Source: CAYZQH01 sp050300015
Lineage (GTDB): Bacteria > Pseudomonadota > Gammaproteobacteria > Pseudomonadales > Cellvibrionaceae
Direction of reading: 5' to 3'
Length of the DNA: 64,000 bases
NCBI GenBank assembly: GCA_050300015.1
Contig: JBNKWZ010000029.1
Span: 62,001-126,000 of the forward strand
Under the pieces are notes generated by a model. That model was not told the DNA's origin and did not search any database. It was given only the letters and a program-made list of their open reading frames with translations. Both the position numbers and the translations under genes were made by a program. Of the stretch, positions 36,300 to 44,578 are shown piece by piece. Numbering within the stretch: position 1 is the stretch's first letter; each line of letters begins with the position of its first letter.

Positions 36300-37295
36300 T
36301 TATTTTTGGGTTTTAGCCACAGCACCCGTGCTTTTACGAATGATAAACTCTGCGGGGAGTACAATGTCTTGGTCGTCTAATTGTTCTCCTTCGATGATCC
36401 GCACAAGTAAATCCATTGATATTTTACCAAACTCTTCAGCTGGCTGCGCCACCGTGGTTAACCCCGGATCCCAATACTTCGCGTAAGTGATATCGTCGAA
36501 ACCTGCCACAGAAATGTCTTCAGGGATTTTTAGCCCTTTGGCTTTAATGGTTTGAATGGCGCCGATGGCCATTTCATCGTTCATACAAAAAATTGCAGTC
36601 GGAGGCTGTTGCATATCAAAAAATTGGTGTGTGGCATTTTGCCCTGACCAAAGTGTGAAGTCGCCTTCAGCTATCAGTTCTTTATCCAACGGTATTCCTG
36701 CATGGGTTAAACTCAATTTGTAGCCGTCCAGGCGCTCCATGGTGTGTGGATTGCCCTTGAGACCGGTAATAACCCCGATGCGGGAGTGTCCCAGGGAAAT
36801 GAGATAATCTACGATCGTTTGTGCAGCCGAGACATCATCAATGCGCACAGACGGACCGGGTGTATCGCGACAGGCGCAAGCCGTCACCCAGGGAATAGCG
36901 CCTGGCGTAAAGTTCATGGACTGCGGACGCAATTGGATCACGCCATCGGCGAGACGAGTTTCAACGCGATTAACGTACTCTTGTTCACGTTTTGATGATT
37001 CACGAGTATCACCCAGCAGCACCGCATAGCCTTTTTGCTGGGCGCGGTCCTCGATGGACTGAATGACTTGCGAAAAAAAGGGATTGGTAATGTTGGGAAC
37101 CAACACCACTACAGAATATGACCTCGCAGAACGAAAGTTTCTGGCCAAGAGGTTGGGGCGATAGCCTACCAACTGAATGGCATCTTTGACTTTCTTTAAG
37201 CTACCTTCTGACACTTTCTCGGGCGATGTTAACGCACGGGAAACGGTCGCTACAGACACTCCTGCAACACGTGCGACATCACGGATACTCGACAT
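36300..37295 (-). CDS. LacI-family regulator of the mannan locus
   Basis: 331 residues from the ATG at 37293-37295; upstream in-frame codons lack family support. The N-terminal HTH is SSIRDVARVAGVSVATVSRAL and the hinge is YRPNLLARNFRS. The periplasmic-binding-type effector domain (about 62-325) contains VLVPNITNPFF and ISVAGFDDI. It is divergent from the GH130-epimerase-GH5 genes, with two palindromes between them, so it most likely represses them and responds to a mannoside or its breakdown product. The effector is not predictable. Confidence 0.85.
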   Translation of the reverse strand: MSSIRDVARVAGVSVATVSRALTSPEKVSEGSLKKVKDAIQLVGYRPNLLARNFRSARSYSVVVLVPNITNPFFSQVIQSIEDRAQQKGYAVLLGDTRESSKREQEYVNRVETRLADGVIQLRPQSMNFTPGAIPWVTACACRDTPGPSVRIDDVSAAQTIVDYLISLGHSRIGVITGLKGNPHTMERLDGYKLSLTHAGIPLDKELIAEGDFTLWSGQNATHQFFDMQQPPTAIFCMNDEMAIGAIQTIKAKGLKIPEDISVAGFDDITYAKYWDPGLTTVAQPAEEFGKISMDLLVRIIEGEQLDDQDIVLPAEFIIRKSTGAVAKTQK

Positions 37296-37512
37296 AGCCC
37301 CAATTCTTCTTGCAGGGGAGCAGGCTATGAGCAATGCGCTAGACCACGACTGTTACTACCACTTATTCCGAGGGGTAGGGCTCCCATGGAGGGAGCGCTA
37401 ACATCGGGGGCGTATTTGTCTCAGTACTAGCATACCGCCATAGTTCAGCTCAACATTTTATGAACTCACCTCGGAAAGAGAGAGCAACGTTTGTTATGAT
37501 TGGCCGCCCAAT

Positions 37513-37531
37513 AGGTGTCGCGGTGACACCT
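37513..37531. promoter_or_regulatory. Palindrome in the mannan control region
   Basis: AGGTGTC (37513-37519) and GACACCT (37525-37531) are perfect inverted arms around GCGGT, about 130 bases before the GH130 start. Candidate operator; a second GACACC follows at 37537-37542. Confidence 0.4.
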
Positions 37532-37546
37532 TGTTCGACACCGTAT

Positions 37547-37559
37547 TGTAACTGTTACA
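37547..37559. promoter_or_regulatory. Perfect palindrome TGTAACTGTTACA, candidate LacI-family operator
   Basis: TGTAAC-T-GTTACA (37547-37559) lies 102 bases before the GH130 start and about 250 bases from the lacI start. Its arms resemble operators of sugar-responsive LacI proteins, although most have an even-spaced CG centre. Assignment to the adjacent LacI gene is inference. Confidence 0.5.
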
Positions 37560-37660
37560 TTGCTTTGTTTCATGGTTTTTAAGACCGAAGCATTGGGGTG
37601 CGAACAAATAGCAGGCAGTACGATTATAAAGTAGGCGGTATTTGTCAATACGAGGAATTT

Positions 37661-38833
37661 ATGACGGATTTTACACACCGTAAACAAGCACTTTTGGACA
37701 ACTATGAAACACTTGTTTCAGCTCCCAATCAGCCTGAAACATTGAGCAACGGTATTTATACGCGGTGGATGCACCCAGTGGTGACTGCAGCTCATGCGCC
37801 TGTTCAATGGCGATACGATTTAAACCCGGCCACCAACCCGCATCTTATGGAGCGAATTGGTGTTAATGCGGCTTTCAACCCAGGTGCGCTATATTGGCAG
37901 GGGCGTTACCTGTTGGTGGTTCGAGTAGAAGGTAACGACAGAAAGTCTTTTTTTGCCATCGCAGAGAGCCCCAATGGCGTGGATGGTTTCCGCTTTTGGG
38001 ACTATCCCATAGTGCTCCCGCAAACAGATGTGCCGGACACCAATGTCTATGATATGCGCTTGACCGCTCATGAAGATGGTTACGTTTATGGTCTGTTTTG
38101 CACCGAGCGTAAAGACACCAGTCAAGCTCATGACACGACAGCGGCGATTGCTCAATGCGGGATTGTGCGAACTAAAAACTTGAAAGAATGGGAGCGCCTT
38201 CCTGATCTGATAACATATTCTGGGCAGCAAAGAAATGTTGTTCTGCATCCAGAGTTTGTGAATGGGGAGTACGGTTTGTATACCCGCCCACAAGATGGCT
38301 TTATCAGTGTTGGTTCTGGTGGCGGTGTGGGGTGGGGTTTAACGGCATCCATGGAAAACGCCGAAGTGACCCGTGAAACCATCGTTGACGGAAAGGTCTA
38401 TCACACCATTAAGGAAGTTAAAAACGGACAGGGGCCAACGCCGATCAAAACGCAAGAGGGTTGGCTTCACTTGGCGCATGGCGTGCGTAACACAGCTGCC
38501 GGTCTGCGATATGTGTTGTATATGTTCATGACGGACCTTCAAGAGCCTTGGCGTGTAACCCACCGTCCTGGGGGACACTTTTTGGCGCCCAGCGGCGAAG
38601 AACGCATCGGTGATGTTTCCAACGTCGTATTCTCAAATGGCTGGATCGTGAACGACAGTGGTGAAGTTTATATTTATTATGCTTCTTCTGACACCCGTGT
38701 TCATGTGGCCACCAGTACGGTTCAGCAACTGGTGGATTATGTCAAAAACACACCTGAGGACGGCTTAACGTCAGCGGCCTCCGTTGATAGTCGCTGTGCC
38801 TTAATTCGTAGCAATCAAGCTTTTCTGAGTTGA
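37661..38833 (+). CDS. GH130 4-O-beta-D-mannosyl-D-glucose phosphorylase
   Basis: 390 residues from the ATG at 37661 (GAGGAA upstream). It is very close along its length to characterised GH130_1 enzymes: RYDLNPATNPHLMERIG, VRVEGNDRKSFFA, the catalytic Asp131 in NVYDMRLTAHEDG, and phosphate-binding positions in RNVVLHPEFV and HGVRNTAAGLRYV. It phosphorolyses mannosyl-glucose to alpha-mannose-1-phosphate and glucose in the cytoplasm. The next gene supplies mannosyl-glucose from mannobiose. It has no signal peptide, in line with its cytoplasmic role. Confidence 0.93.
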   Translation: MTDFTHRKQALLDNYETLVSAPNQPETLSNGIYTRWMHPVVTAAHAPVQWRYDLNPATNPHLMERIGVNAAFNPGALYWQGRYLLVVRVEGNDRKSFFAIAESPNGVDGFRFWDYPIVLPQTDVPDTNVYDMRLTAHEDGYVYGLFCTERKDTSQAHDTTAAIAQCGIVRTKNLKEWERLPDLITYSGQQRNVVLHPEFVNGEYGLYTRPQDGFISVGSGGGVGWGLTASMENAEVTRETIVDGKVYHTIKEVKNGQGPTPIKTQEGWLHLAHGVRNTAAGLRYVLYMFMTDLQEPWRVTHRPGGHFLAPSGEERIGDVSNVVFSNGWIVNDSGEVYIYYASSDTRVHVATSTVQQLVDYVKNTPEDGLTSAASVDSRCALIRSNQAFLS

Positions 38834-38839
38834 CATTAT

Positions 38840-40045
38840 ATGAGTCCAGATGAATTGCATGACGAATGTCACCAATTGGCCGAGTGGTGGATGGAATTTG
38901 GTGTAGACCACGACCAAGGTGGATTTTGGGGGCAGGTTCAGTATGACAACACCCCAGTACGAGAGGCTGACAAGTGTATTATCTTGAATGCCAGGGTGTT
39001 GTGGTTTTTTGCTTATGCAGCCAACCGGCTTGGTTCTGCGGCGTATCGAACGTTCGCAGAGCGAGCATACCAGTACTTGGTCAACCATTTCTATGATAAC
39101 GTCCATGGCGGTTTTTATTGGATGGTGGATTGTAACGGGCAAGCGCTAGACAAAAAAAAGCATGTGTACGCACAAGCTTTTTGTATCTATGCCTTGAGCG
39201 AATACTGCGTGTTGACACAGCTGCCTCAAGCTAAGCACCTAGCAATTGAAACCTACGAGTTGATCGAAACCCACGCGCGTGAACCACAATGGGGTGGCTA
39301 TTTTGAGTCGTTCACTGAAACGTGGCTTCGCAATACAGATGTGCGGTTGTCAGAGAAAGAAGACAATCATCCCAAAACCATGAATACCCATTTGCATTTA
39401 CTCGAGGCTTATACCGGGTTGCTAACATTGCTCATGCCGTTAAGAGAGACAGCCGACGAGTTGGAAAAAACGGTTCGGGCATCCTTGGTCAATGTTATAG
39501 ATGTGTATTGCACACATATTGTCGATACCAAATGTGGTGCCGTCAAAATGTTTATGTCTATGGATTGGCAAGATTGCAGCACAGAGTATTCCTTCGGGCA
39601 CGACATTGAATCGTCTTGGCTATTGTTAAAAGCCTTGCGGTTGCTAGAGGCTCCTGAACTGTCCAATCGCTATAAACCTGCGGCCTTGGCGCTTGGCAAG
39701 AGAGCCTTGCAGTGTGCGCTGCAACCTTCCGGTCGGATGCTGGATGAACAAAGCAAAACCACGGACCATCAATCGAATACGGCGTGGTGGGTTCAGATGG
39801 AGGCTATGGTGGGTTTTGTAGCGCTTCATAAAGAAACTGGGGAGCAAATTTATCTGACCGCAGCAGAAAATATTTGGACCTTCACCCGGCAGCAGTATAA
39901 GGACGCCGAGTACGGAGAGTGGCATTGGTTTTCCCGATCAGACTTGCCTTTTTCTAAGAGTGACTATAAAACGGGTGCTTGGAAAGCACCTTATCACACC
40001 GGCCGTGCATTGGTTGAAGTCGCTGACATTCTTAAAAGCCAATAG
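38840..40045 (+). CDS. Cellobiose/mannobiose 2-epimerase (AGE family)
   Basis: 401 residues starting 6 bases after the GH130 stop. The AGE-fold catalytic residues are all present: NTHLHLLEA (183-190), His254 in FGHDIESSW and His386 in YHTGRALVE, as in characterised cellobiose 2-epimerases. It converts beta-1,4-mannobiose to mannosyl-glucose, the substrate of the GH130 enzyme. It contrasts with the related gene at 34740, where these residues are changed. Confidence 0.92.
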   Translation: MSPDELHDECHQLAEWWMEFGVDHDQGGFWGQVQYDNTPVREADKCIILNARVLWFFAYAANRLGSAAYRTFAERAYQYLVNHFYDNVHGGFYWMVDCNGQALDKKKHVYAQAFCIYALSEYCVLTQLPQAKHLAIETYELIETHAREPQWGGYFESFTETWLRNTDVRLSEKEDNHPKTMNTHLHLLEAYTGLLTLLMPLRETADELEKTVRASLVNVIDVYCTHIVDTKCGAVKMFMSMDWQDCSTEYSFGHDIESSWLLLKALRLLEAPELSNRYKPAALALGKRALQCALQPSGRMLDEQSKTTDHQSNTAWWVQMEAMVGFVALHKETGEQIYLTAAENIWTFTRQQYKDAEYGEWHWFSRSDLPFSKSDYKTGAWKAPYHTGRALVEVADILKSQ

Positions 40046-40100
40046 AGTGTTACGCAAAGGTCGAATTCGAATCATTTTTTAAAGAATAAATAGGTACATT

Positions 40101-41456
40101 ATGATTAGACGTGGTTTTTTTATCGGCTTGTTGAGTTTGATGCTAGGGGCGTGTGCAACGTCATCGACACAAACAAGCTCGCACATGCCATCACAACATT
40201 CGGCAGAGCAGTTTGTGAGCGTTGATGGAAAACAACTAATGCTCGGGGGCCAGCCCTATTATTTTGTTGGCAGTAACTTTTGGTATGGAGCCTATCTCGG
40301 TGCCACTAAAGATGGCAGAAAACGCTTGGTTAAAGAGTTAGATGATCTGAATGCTTTAGGTATTACCAATTTGCGTGTATTGGCGGGTTCTGAGGCATCT
40401 CAATTATTGATGTCGGTATCGCCAGCCGTGATTCAAGCGCCTGGTAAGTACAATGAAACCCTATTGCGAGGCCTAGATTTTTTATTGGATGAAATGGCCA
40501 AGCGCAACATGAAAGCTGTTTTATTCTTCTCTAACTTTTGGCAGTGGTCTGGAGGGATGGCGCAGTATGTCGCCTGGGATCGCAATGAAACACCTCACGA
40601 CCCTGACCTTCAGGGCGATTGGAATGGCTTTATGCAGTATTCCGCTCAGTTTTATTTGAGCGATCGCACTAAAGCCTGGTACAACAAATTTGTTGAACAC
40701 TTGATCACTCGAAAAAACACCATTAACGGTAAAGTGTATTCCGACGATGCGGCCATTATGAGCTGGGAGTTGGCCAACGAGCCTCGTCCAGGTAGCGATA
40801 CGGGTGGTCAAGCGCAGTATTCGGCGTTTAAACAATGGATACAGGATACGGCTAAATTGATCAAAACCTTAGATACCAATCATTTGGTTACGACAGGTAG
40901 CGAAGGTTCTATGGGAACTTCTCGTCAAATGTCGTGGTTCATCGAATCCCATGACACGCCTTATGTGGACTATCTCACTTTTCATTTATGGCCCAAAAAT
41001 TGGAGTTGGTACGATGCCCAAAATCCAGAGCTGACTTTTAATGAATCTGTGGTGAAAACCAAGGCCTATATCCTTCAACATATTGAAGTGGCCTGGCAAT
41101 TGAATAAACCCATTGTGTTAGAAGAGTTTGGATTGGAGCGAGATGGGGGACGATACGCCGCAAGCGCCAGCACCCGATATCGCGACGCGTTTTTGAAATC
41201 TATATACAACTTGATTGAGCATCAGGTTCGAATCGGTGCACCCATCGTCGGCAGTAATGTTTGGGCGTGGGGTGGCGCAGGAAGAGCTCAACAAGAAGAC
41301 TACATTTGGAAGCCCGGTGACCCTTTCACTGGTGATCCCCCTCAAGAGCACCAGGGGTTGAATTCCATATTTGACAGTGATGCCTCTACGCTTGAGATTA
41401 TGTCCAATCACTCAAAAGCGCTTGAAGTGTTACGTGGAATCGTAAGGCCCGAGTGA
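40101..41456 (+). CDS. GH5 mannanase/exo-mannosidase lipoprotein
   Basis: 451 residues. Lipobox LGAC (Cys18) indicates a lipoprotein. The GH5 barrel has the acid/base Glu227 in WELANEPRP and the nucleophile Glu342 in VLEEFGLERDGG, in the style of subfamily 7 mannanases. In Cellvibrio mixtus a GH5 exo-mannosidase (Man5A) is encoded with a GH130-type protein and an epimerase in the same order, so exo-release of mannose or mannobiose is likely. The alpha-galactosidase that follows in that species is missing here. Its stop overlaps the next start (GTGA). Confidence 0.9.
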   Translation: MIRRGFFIGLLSLMLGACATSSTQTSSHMPSQHSAEQFVSVDGKQLMLGGQPYYFVGSNFWYGAYLGATKDGRKRLVKELDDLNALGITNLRVLAGSEASQLLMSVSPAVIQAPGKYNETLLRGLDFLLDEMAKRNMKAVLFFSNFWQWSGGMAQYVAWDRNETPHDPDLQGDWNGFMQYSAQFYLSDRTKAWYNKFVEHLITRKNTINGKVYSDDAAIMSWELANEPRPGSDTGGQAQYSAFKQWIQDTAKLIKTLDTNHLVTTGSEGSMGTSRQMSWFIESHDTPYVDYLTFHLWPKNWSWYDAQNPELTFNESVVKTKAYILQHIEVAWQLNKPIVLEEFGLERDGGRYAASASTRYRDAFLKSIYNLIEHQVRIGAPIVGSNVWAWGGAGRAQQEDYIWKPGDPFTGDPPQEHQGLNSIFDSDASTLEIMSNHSKALEVLRGIVRPE

Positions 41457-42133
41457 GCCAACCCTATCACTGTATATTAGAAGATGATCATCTTCTGGCA
41501 CTTTCAAAAGCCCCTGATCTTGTGACTCAAGGGGCTAACTCAGACCGAAATTTATTACATATTGCGCGCACCGATTTTGGTGCGCCTTTGTTGCCGGTAC
41601 ACAGGCTCGATGCCGCAACTTCGGGTATTGTCCTATTCGCCAAGTCAGCTTTTGTGGCCGCAGCTGTTGGCACGCTATTTGAGGGTCACAAAATTCGAAA
41701 AGTCTATTTGGCGCTGAGCGACCAAAAACCTAAGAAAAAGCAAGGAACAGTGATTGGCGATATGGAAAAGTCGCGAAACGGCTGTTGGCGCTTAACACGC
41801 AAGCGACTCAACCCCGCGATCACAGAGTTTAAAACGTTTGGCGCCGCTGATGACGATCGCTTATTTGTATTGTTTCCAAAAACGGGTAAGACGCACCAAT
41901 TGCGAGTTTGTATGAAGGCCTTGGGTGCGCCCATCGTAGGCGATGACCGCTATGGTGGGGCGCCAGCAGAGCGCTTGTATCTTCACGCTTACCAATTGAG
42001 TTTTGACTTGTTGGGTCAATCCTACCGATTGATTTCCGAACCATGGCAGGGGGAACGCTTTACCAAGCCGCAATTCTCGGAACGCTTGAGGTTAGCCAAA
42101 CACGCTTTGCTAGGAACAGGGCATGCGTTTTAA
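41453..42133 (+). CDS. RluA-family pseudouridine synthase (TIGR01621 type)
   Basis: 226 residues from GTG at 41453, overlapping the mannanase stop. The catalytic Asp is in HRLDAATSGIVLFAKS and the C-terminal motif is GKTHQLRVCMKAL; there is no S4 domain. It isomerises uridine in rRNA or tRNA; the exact site is unknown. Its coupling to a mannanase gene is unexpected, since the function is unrelated. Confidence 0.88.
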   Translation: MSQPYHCILEDDHLLALSKAPDLVTQGANSDRNLLHIARTDFGAPLLPVHRLDAATSGIVLFAKSAFVAAAVGTLFEGHKIRKVYLALSDQKPKKKQGTVIGDMEKSRNGCWRLTRKRLNPAITEFKTFGAADDDRLFVLFPKTGKTHQLRVCMKALGAPIVGDDRYGGAPAERLYLHAYQLSFDLLGQSYRLISEPWQGERFTKPQFSERLRLAKHALLGTGHAF

Positions 42134-43655
42134 TCTACGCTGGATGAAGGGAAATCTCTACTCAAGGTTAAGTGTCAGTTTGGTGGGCGGTCGATGGCTG
42201 TGGGTATCACTGATATGTTTATTAGGATTAGGGTGTTCACAGTCAACAACATCTGAGCAAAATTTGGCCCTACAAAGATTGCATCCGCGTGCCTGTCAGG
42301 GGTATGGATTACCTAAATCACGCGTCAAATGTTACGACTACTCGACACGCGGCAATGGTTTGGGCTTTCAGTTGCCGGTTGTGGTGATCCACTCTGAGCA
42401 GCCAGGTGAGCACGGGCTGCCGCTCTTATACTTAGACGGTGGACCTGGTGTTACGGGTGTGACCAGTCGCGATTCGTTGCTGTGGTGGATGCAGTGGCAA
42501 GACGCTAGCCACTTGAAATCTGATTTGATTCTTTTTGATGTGCGCGGCGCCATGCCTGGCAAACCCGGTTGGAGTTGTCAAACCTATGAGGAGGCCTCCA
42601 AAAATGCATTGCAAGCGCCCATTACGCTTAAACAAGAGCATGAGCGTGTGGCACCGATATTGTCACGCTGCATTGAAGAGTATGACCGGCGATTACAAAG
42701 GCTGTTGCCAAGGGGGAAGGGGCGGTTTCCCGGCGCGGGTTTAGCGCAATTGAGCACGCGTCAATCTGTGGAGGACATTTTAGGCATTGTTGAAGGGTTA
42801 GGTATCCAACGCTTTAATGTGCTGGCGAGTTCCTATGGTACGCGAGTGGCGATGACATTGGCCTCGGTGTCAAACAAACCGCAGGCGTTGCTTCTGGATT
42901 CTCCCTACCCACCTGGGAAGGGGTTGAAGCTGGATGCGTTGGAGGTTTGGGATACGGCGTTCTCACATTTTTTTGTAGACGTCAAAGATCAAATGACGGA
43001 GGCCCAGTTTTGGGCCGCAGTGGACAAGCTGAACCGTAAGCCCATACAAGTGACAGTGCAAAGTTGGTATTCGAGCACTTCTGTGAGCTGGTTGTTAACT
43101 GGCGAGCGACTGGTTTATGTGGTTTACCAAGCGCTTTATACACAAGCCTTTGCGAAGCAACTGCCTGACTTGGTTAGCGATATTCTGGCTGGTCGAAAAT
43201 TGCATGCTGTGCCTCTGTTAGAGGCGTTCTACAACACCGTTTTTGACCCCAATTTTAATTCAATGATCTATTACGTCACCGAATGCAATGATAATGCTGG
43301 CGTCTCGTCTCAGGAGGCATTGGCATTGGCGCCGGCCTATGAAAAATGGGCAGCCTATTTTGAATTTGATGTGGTGTTTAATATTTGTCAGCACCCCTTA
43401 TTTATCAACAAAAGTCCCCTTCAATCAGTTATGTGGCACCAGCCCACTTTGGTGGTAGCGGGGGCTCGGGACCCTATAACCAATTTATCCTACGCAAAGG
43501 CAACCGTAGAACTGGGTGACCATGTGCAGCTTTGGCAGTTATCGGGTTTTGGGCATGCCGAGTATATTCACAGCGATTGTGGAATAGAAAGCATCGCCGC
43601 TTTTTTTGAGCAACCAACTGCTTTCGACAACCGTGCGATGTGTGTTCAGCGCTGA
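42123..43655 (+). CDS. Alpha/beta hydrolase lipoprotein, S33-like
   Basis: 510 residues, overlapping the pseudouridine synthase gene by 11 bases. A lipobox GLGC lies near residue 38. The fold is like the hydrolase at 6795-8390: oxyanion LDGGPGVTG, nucleophile elbow VLASSYGTRVAM (the first Gly of GxSxG is Ala), acid Asp in AGARDPIT and His in GFGHAEYIHSDCG. It is probably a peptidase or esterase of the cell envelope. Substrate unknown. Confidence 0.78.
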   Translation: MRFNLRWMKGNLYSRLSVSLVGGRWLWVSLICLLGLGCSQSTTSEQNLALQRLHPRACQGYGLPKSRVKCYDYSTRGNGLGFQLPVVVIHSEQPGEHGLPLLYLDGGPGVTGVTSRDSLLWWMQWQDASHLKSDLILFDVRGAMPGKPGWSCQTYEEASKNALQAPITLKQEHERVAPILSRCIEEYDRRLQRLLPRGKGRFPGAGLAQLSTRQSVEDILGIVEGLGIQRFNVLASSYGTRVAMTLASVSNKPQALLLDSPYPPGKGLKLDALEVWDTAFSHFFVDVKDQMTEAQFWAAVDKLNRKPIQVTVQSWYSSTSVSWLLTGERLVYVVYQALYTQAFAKQLPDLVSDILAGRKLHAVPLLEAFYNTVFDPNFNSMIYYVTECNDNAGVSSQEALALAPAYEKWAAYFEFDVVFNICQHPLFINKSPLQSVMWHQPTLVVAGARDPITNLSYAKATVELGDHVQLWQLSGFGHAEYIHSDCGIESIAAFFEQPTAFDNRAMCVQR

Positions 43656-43664
43656 GGGGGATAC

Positions 43665-44441
43665 TTGGCAGTCATCTTTAACAAAAAGACCCCGCAAAAA
43701 CACTATCAGGTTCGCAAGGCGGGCAACAGTCTTCGATTGTATACCAATGGTGTTTTTCACAGCCAATTTAACTCACGCTTTCCATTCAAGGGGCATCTTT
43801 GGGATTTAATGTCGTTACCTGTTTTAACCCAGCCACAGCAAAAGCGGCTGCGAGTATTGGTGTTGGGCGTGGGTGGCGGGGCGGTGATCAGTCAAATTGA
43901 GACACTGGTGGAAAACGTCGAGACAACCGCTGTTGAGTTGGATCCTGTGCACATCGATATCGCGCAGACGGTATTCGGGCTGAAGAGCGAACATATCGAG
44001 TGGTGTTGCGGTGATGCTGTAGCCTGGCTGAAGCAATCCAAACGGCGTTTTGATGTGATTATCGATGACTGTTTTGGTGAAAATGTAGACGATCCACGCT
44101 ATCCCGTGCGCGCCGTCGAGTTGGATAAGCATTGGCTAATAACATTGCAGCGCCATTTAACGTCTAACGGCTGCCTGTTGATTAACACTGAAGGTGACGC
44201 GGAGGTTAGAAAGCTTAAAAAACAACTCTCGCAAATGCCGCATACTTTTCAGAGGTTATTCAGCCTAAGCCTTCCGCAATATGAAAATGCGGTGGCCTTT
44301 TTACATCAAAACGCAATTAAAACTTCTGTCGTCCATAATCTTTTTGGCGGAGCGTCGCCCAGGACTATGAAAATTAAATATGATAAGGGCGTTTGCGTGC
44401 GAAACCTGTCTAAAGACTTGAGGGCATTTAATGCGACATAG
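43665..44441 (+). CDS. Spermidine synthase-like aminopropyl/methyl transferase
   Basis: 258 residues from a TTG at 43665 with GAGGGGG four bases upstream. The Rossmann SAM-binding segment VLVLGVGGGAVISQIE is followed by TAVELDPVHIDIAQ and FDVIIDDCFGEN, as in SpeE-like proteins. The N-terminal beta domain of true spermidine synthases is reduced, so the substrate may differ from putrescine. The gene follows the hydrolase by 9 bases and ends a long co-directional run from the mannan genes. Confidence 0.75.
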   Translation: MAVIFNKKTPQKHYQVRKAGNSLRLYTNGVFHSQFNSRFPFKGHLWDLMSLPVLTQPQQKRLRVLVLGVGGGAVISQIETLVENVETTAVELDPVHIDIAQTVFGLKSEHIEWCCGDAVAWLKQSKRRFDVIIDDCFGENVDDPRYPVRAVELDKHWLITLQRHLTSNGCLLINTEGDAEVRKLKKQLSQMPHTFQRLFSLSLPQYENAVAFLHQNAIKTSVVHNLFGGASPRTMKIKYDKGVCVRNLSKDLRAFNAT

Positions 44442-44462
44442 GGTTGTTGTTTTCTAACAACC
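44442..44462 (+). terminator. Hairpin at the end of the mannan-to-SpeE-like run
   Basis: GGTTGTT (44442-44448) and AACAACC (44456-44462) pair around GTTTTCT, right at the stop codon; a second small stem GGCG/CGCC follows at 44468-44478. No strong T-tract. Confidence 0.4.
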
Positions 44463-44578
44463 TGAGAGGCGGTTCGCCAAAGTGTGTAAGGTTGTTCAAG
44501 TTTTCACAAATATTTACAGTTTTCTTTTTTTTGAGGCCTTATATTCGCACATAAGTGATCACGAATAGGAGCTCCAAC

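Larger units (their letters stand above)
37296..37660. other. Divergent control region of the mannan locus
   Basis: 365 bases without a gene between lacI and GH130. It holds the two palindromes listed separately, an AGTTCA/TGAACT inverted repeat near 37443-37467 and a -10-like TATAAA at 37625-37630 without a clear -35 box. I see no riboswitch or small gene in it. Confidence 0.4.
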
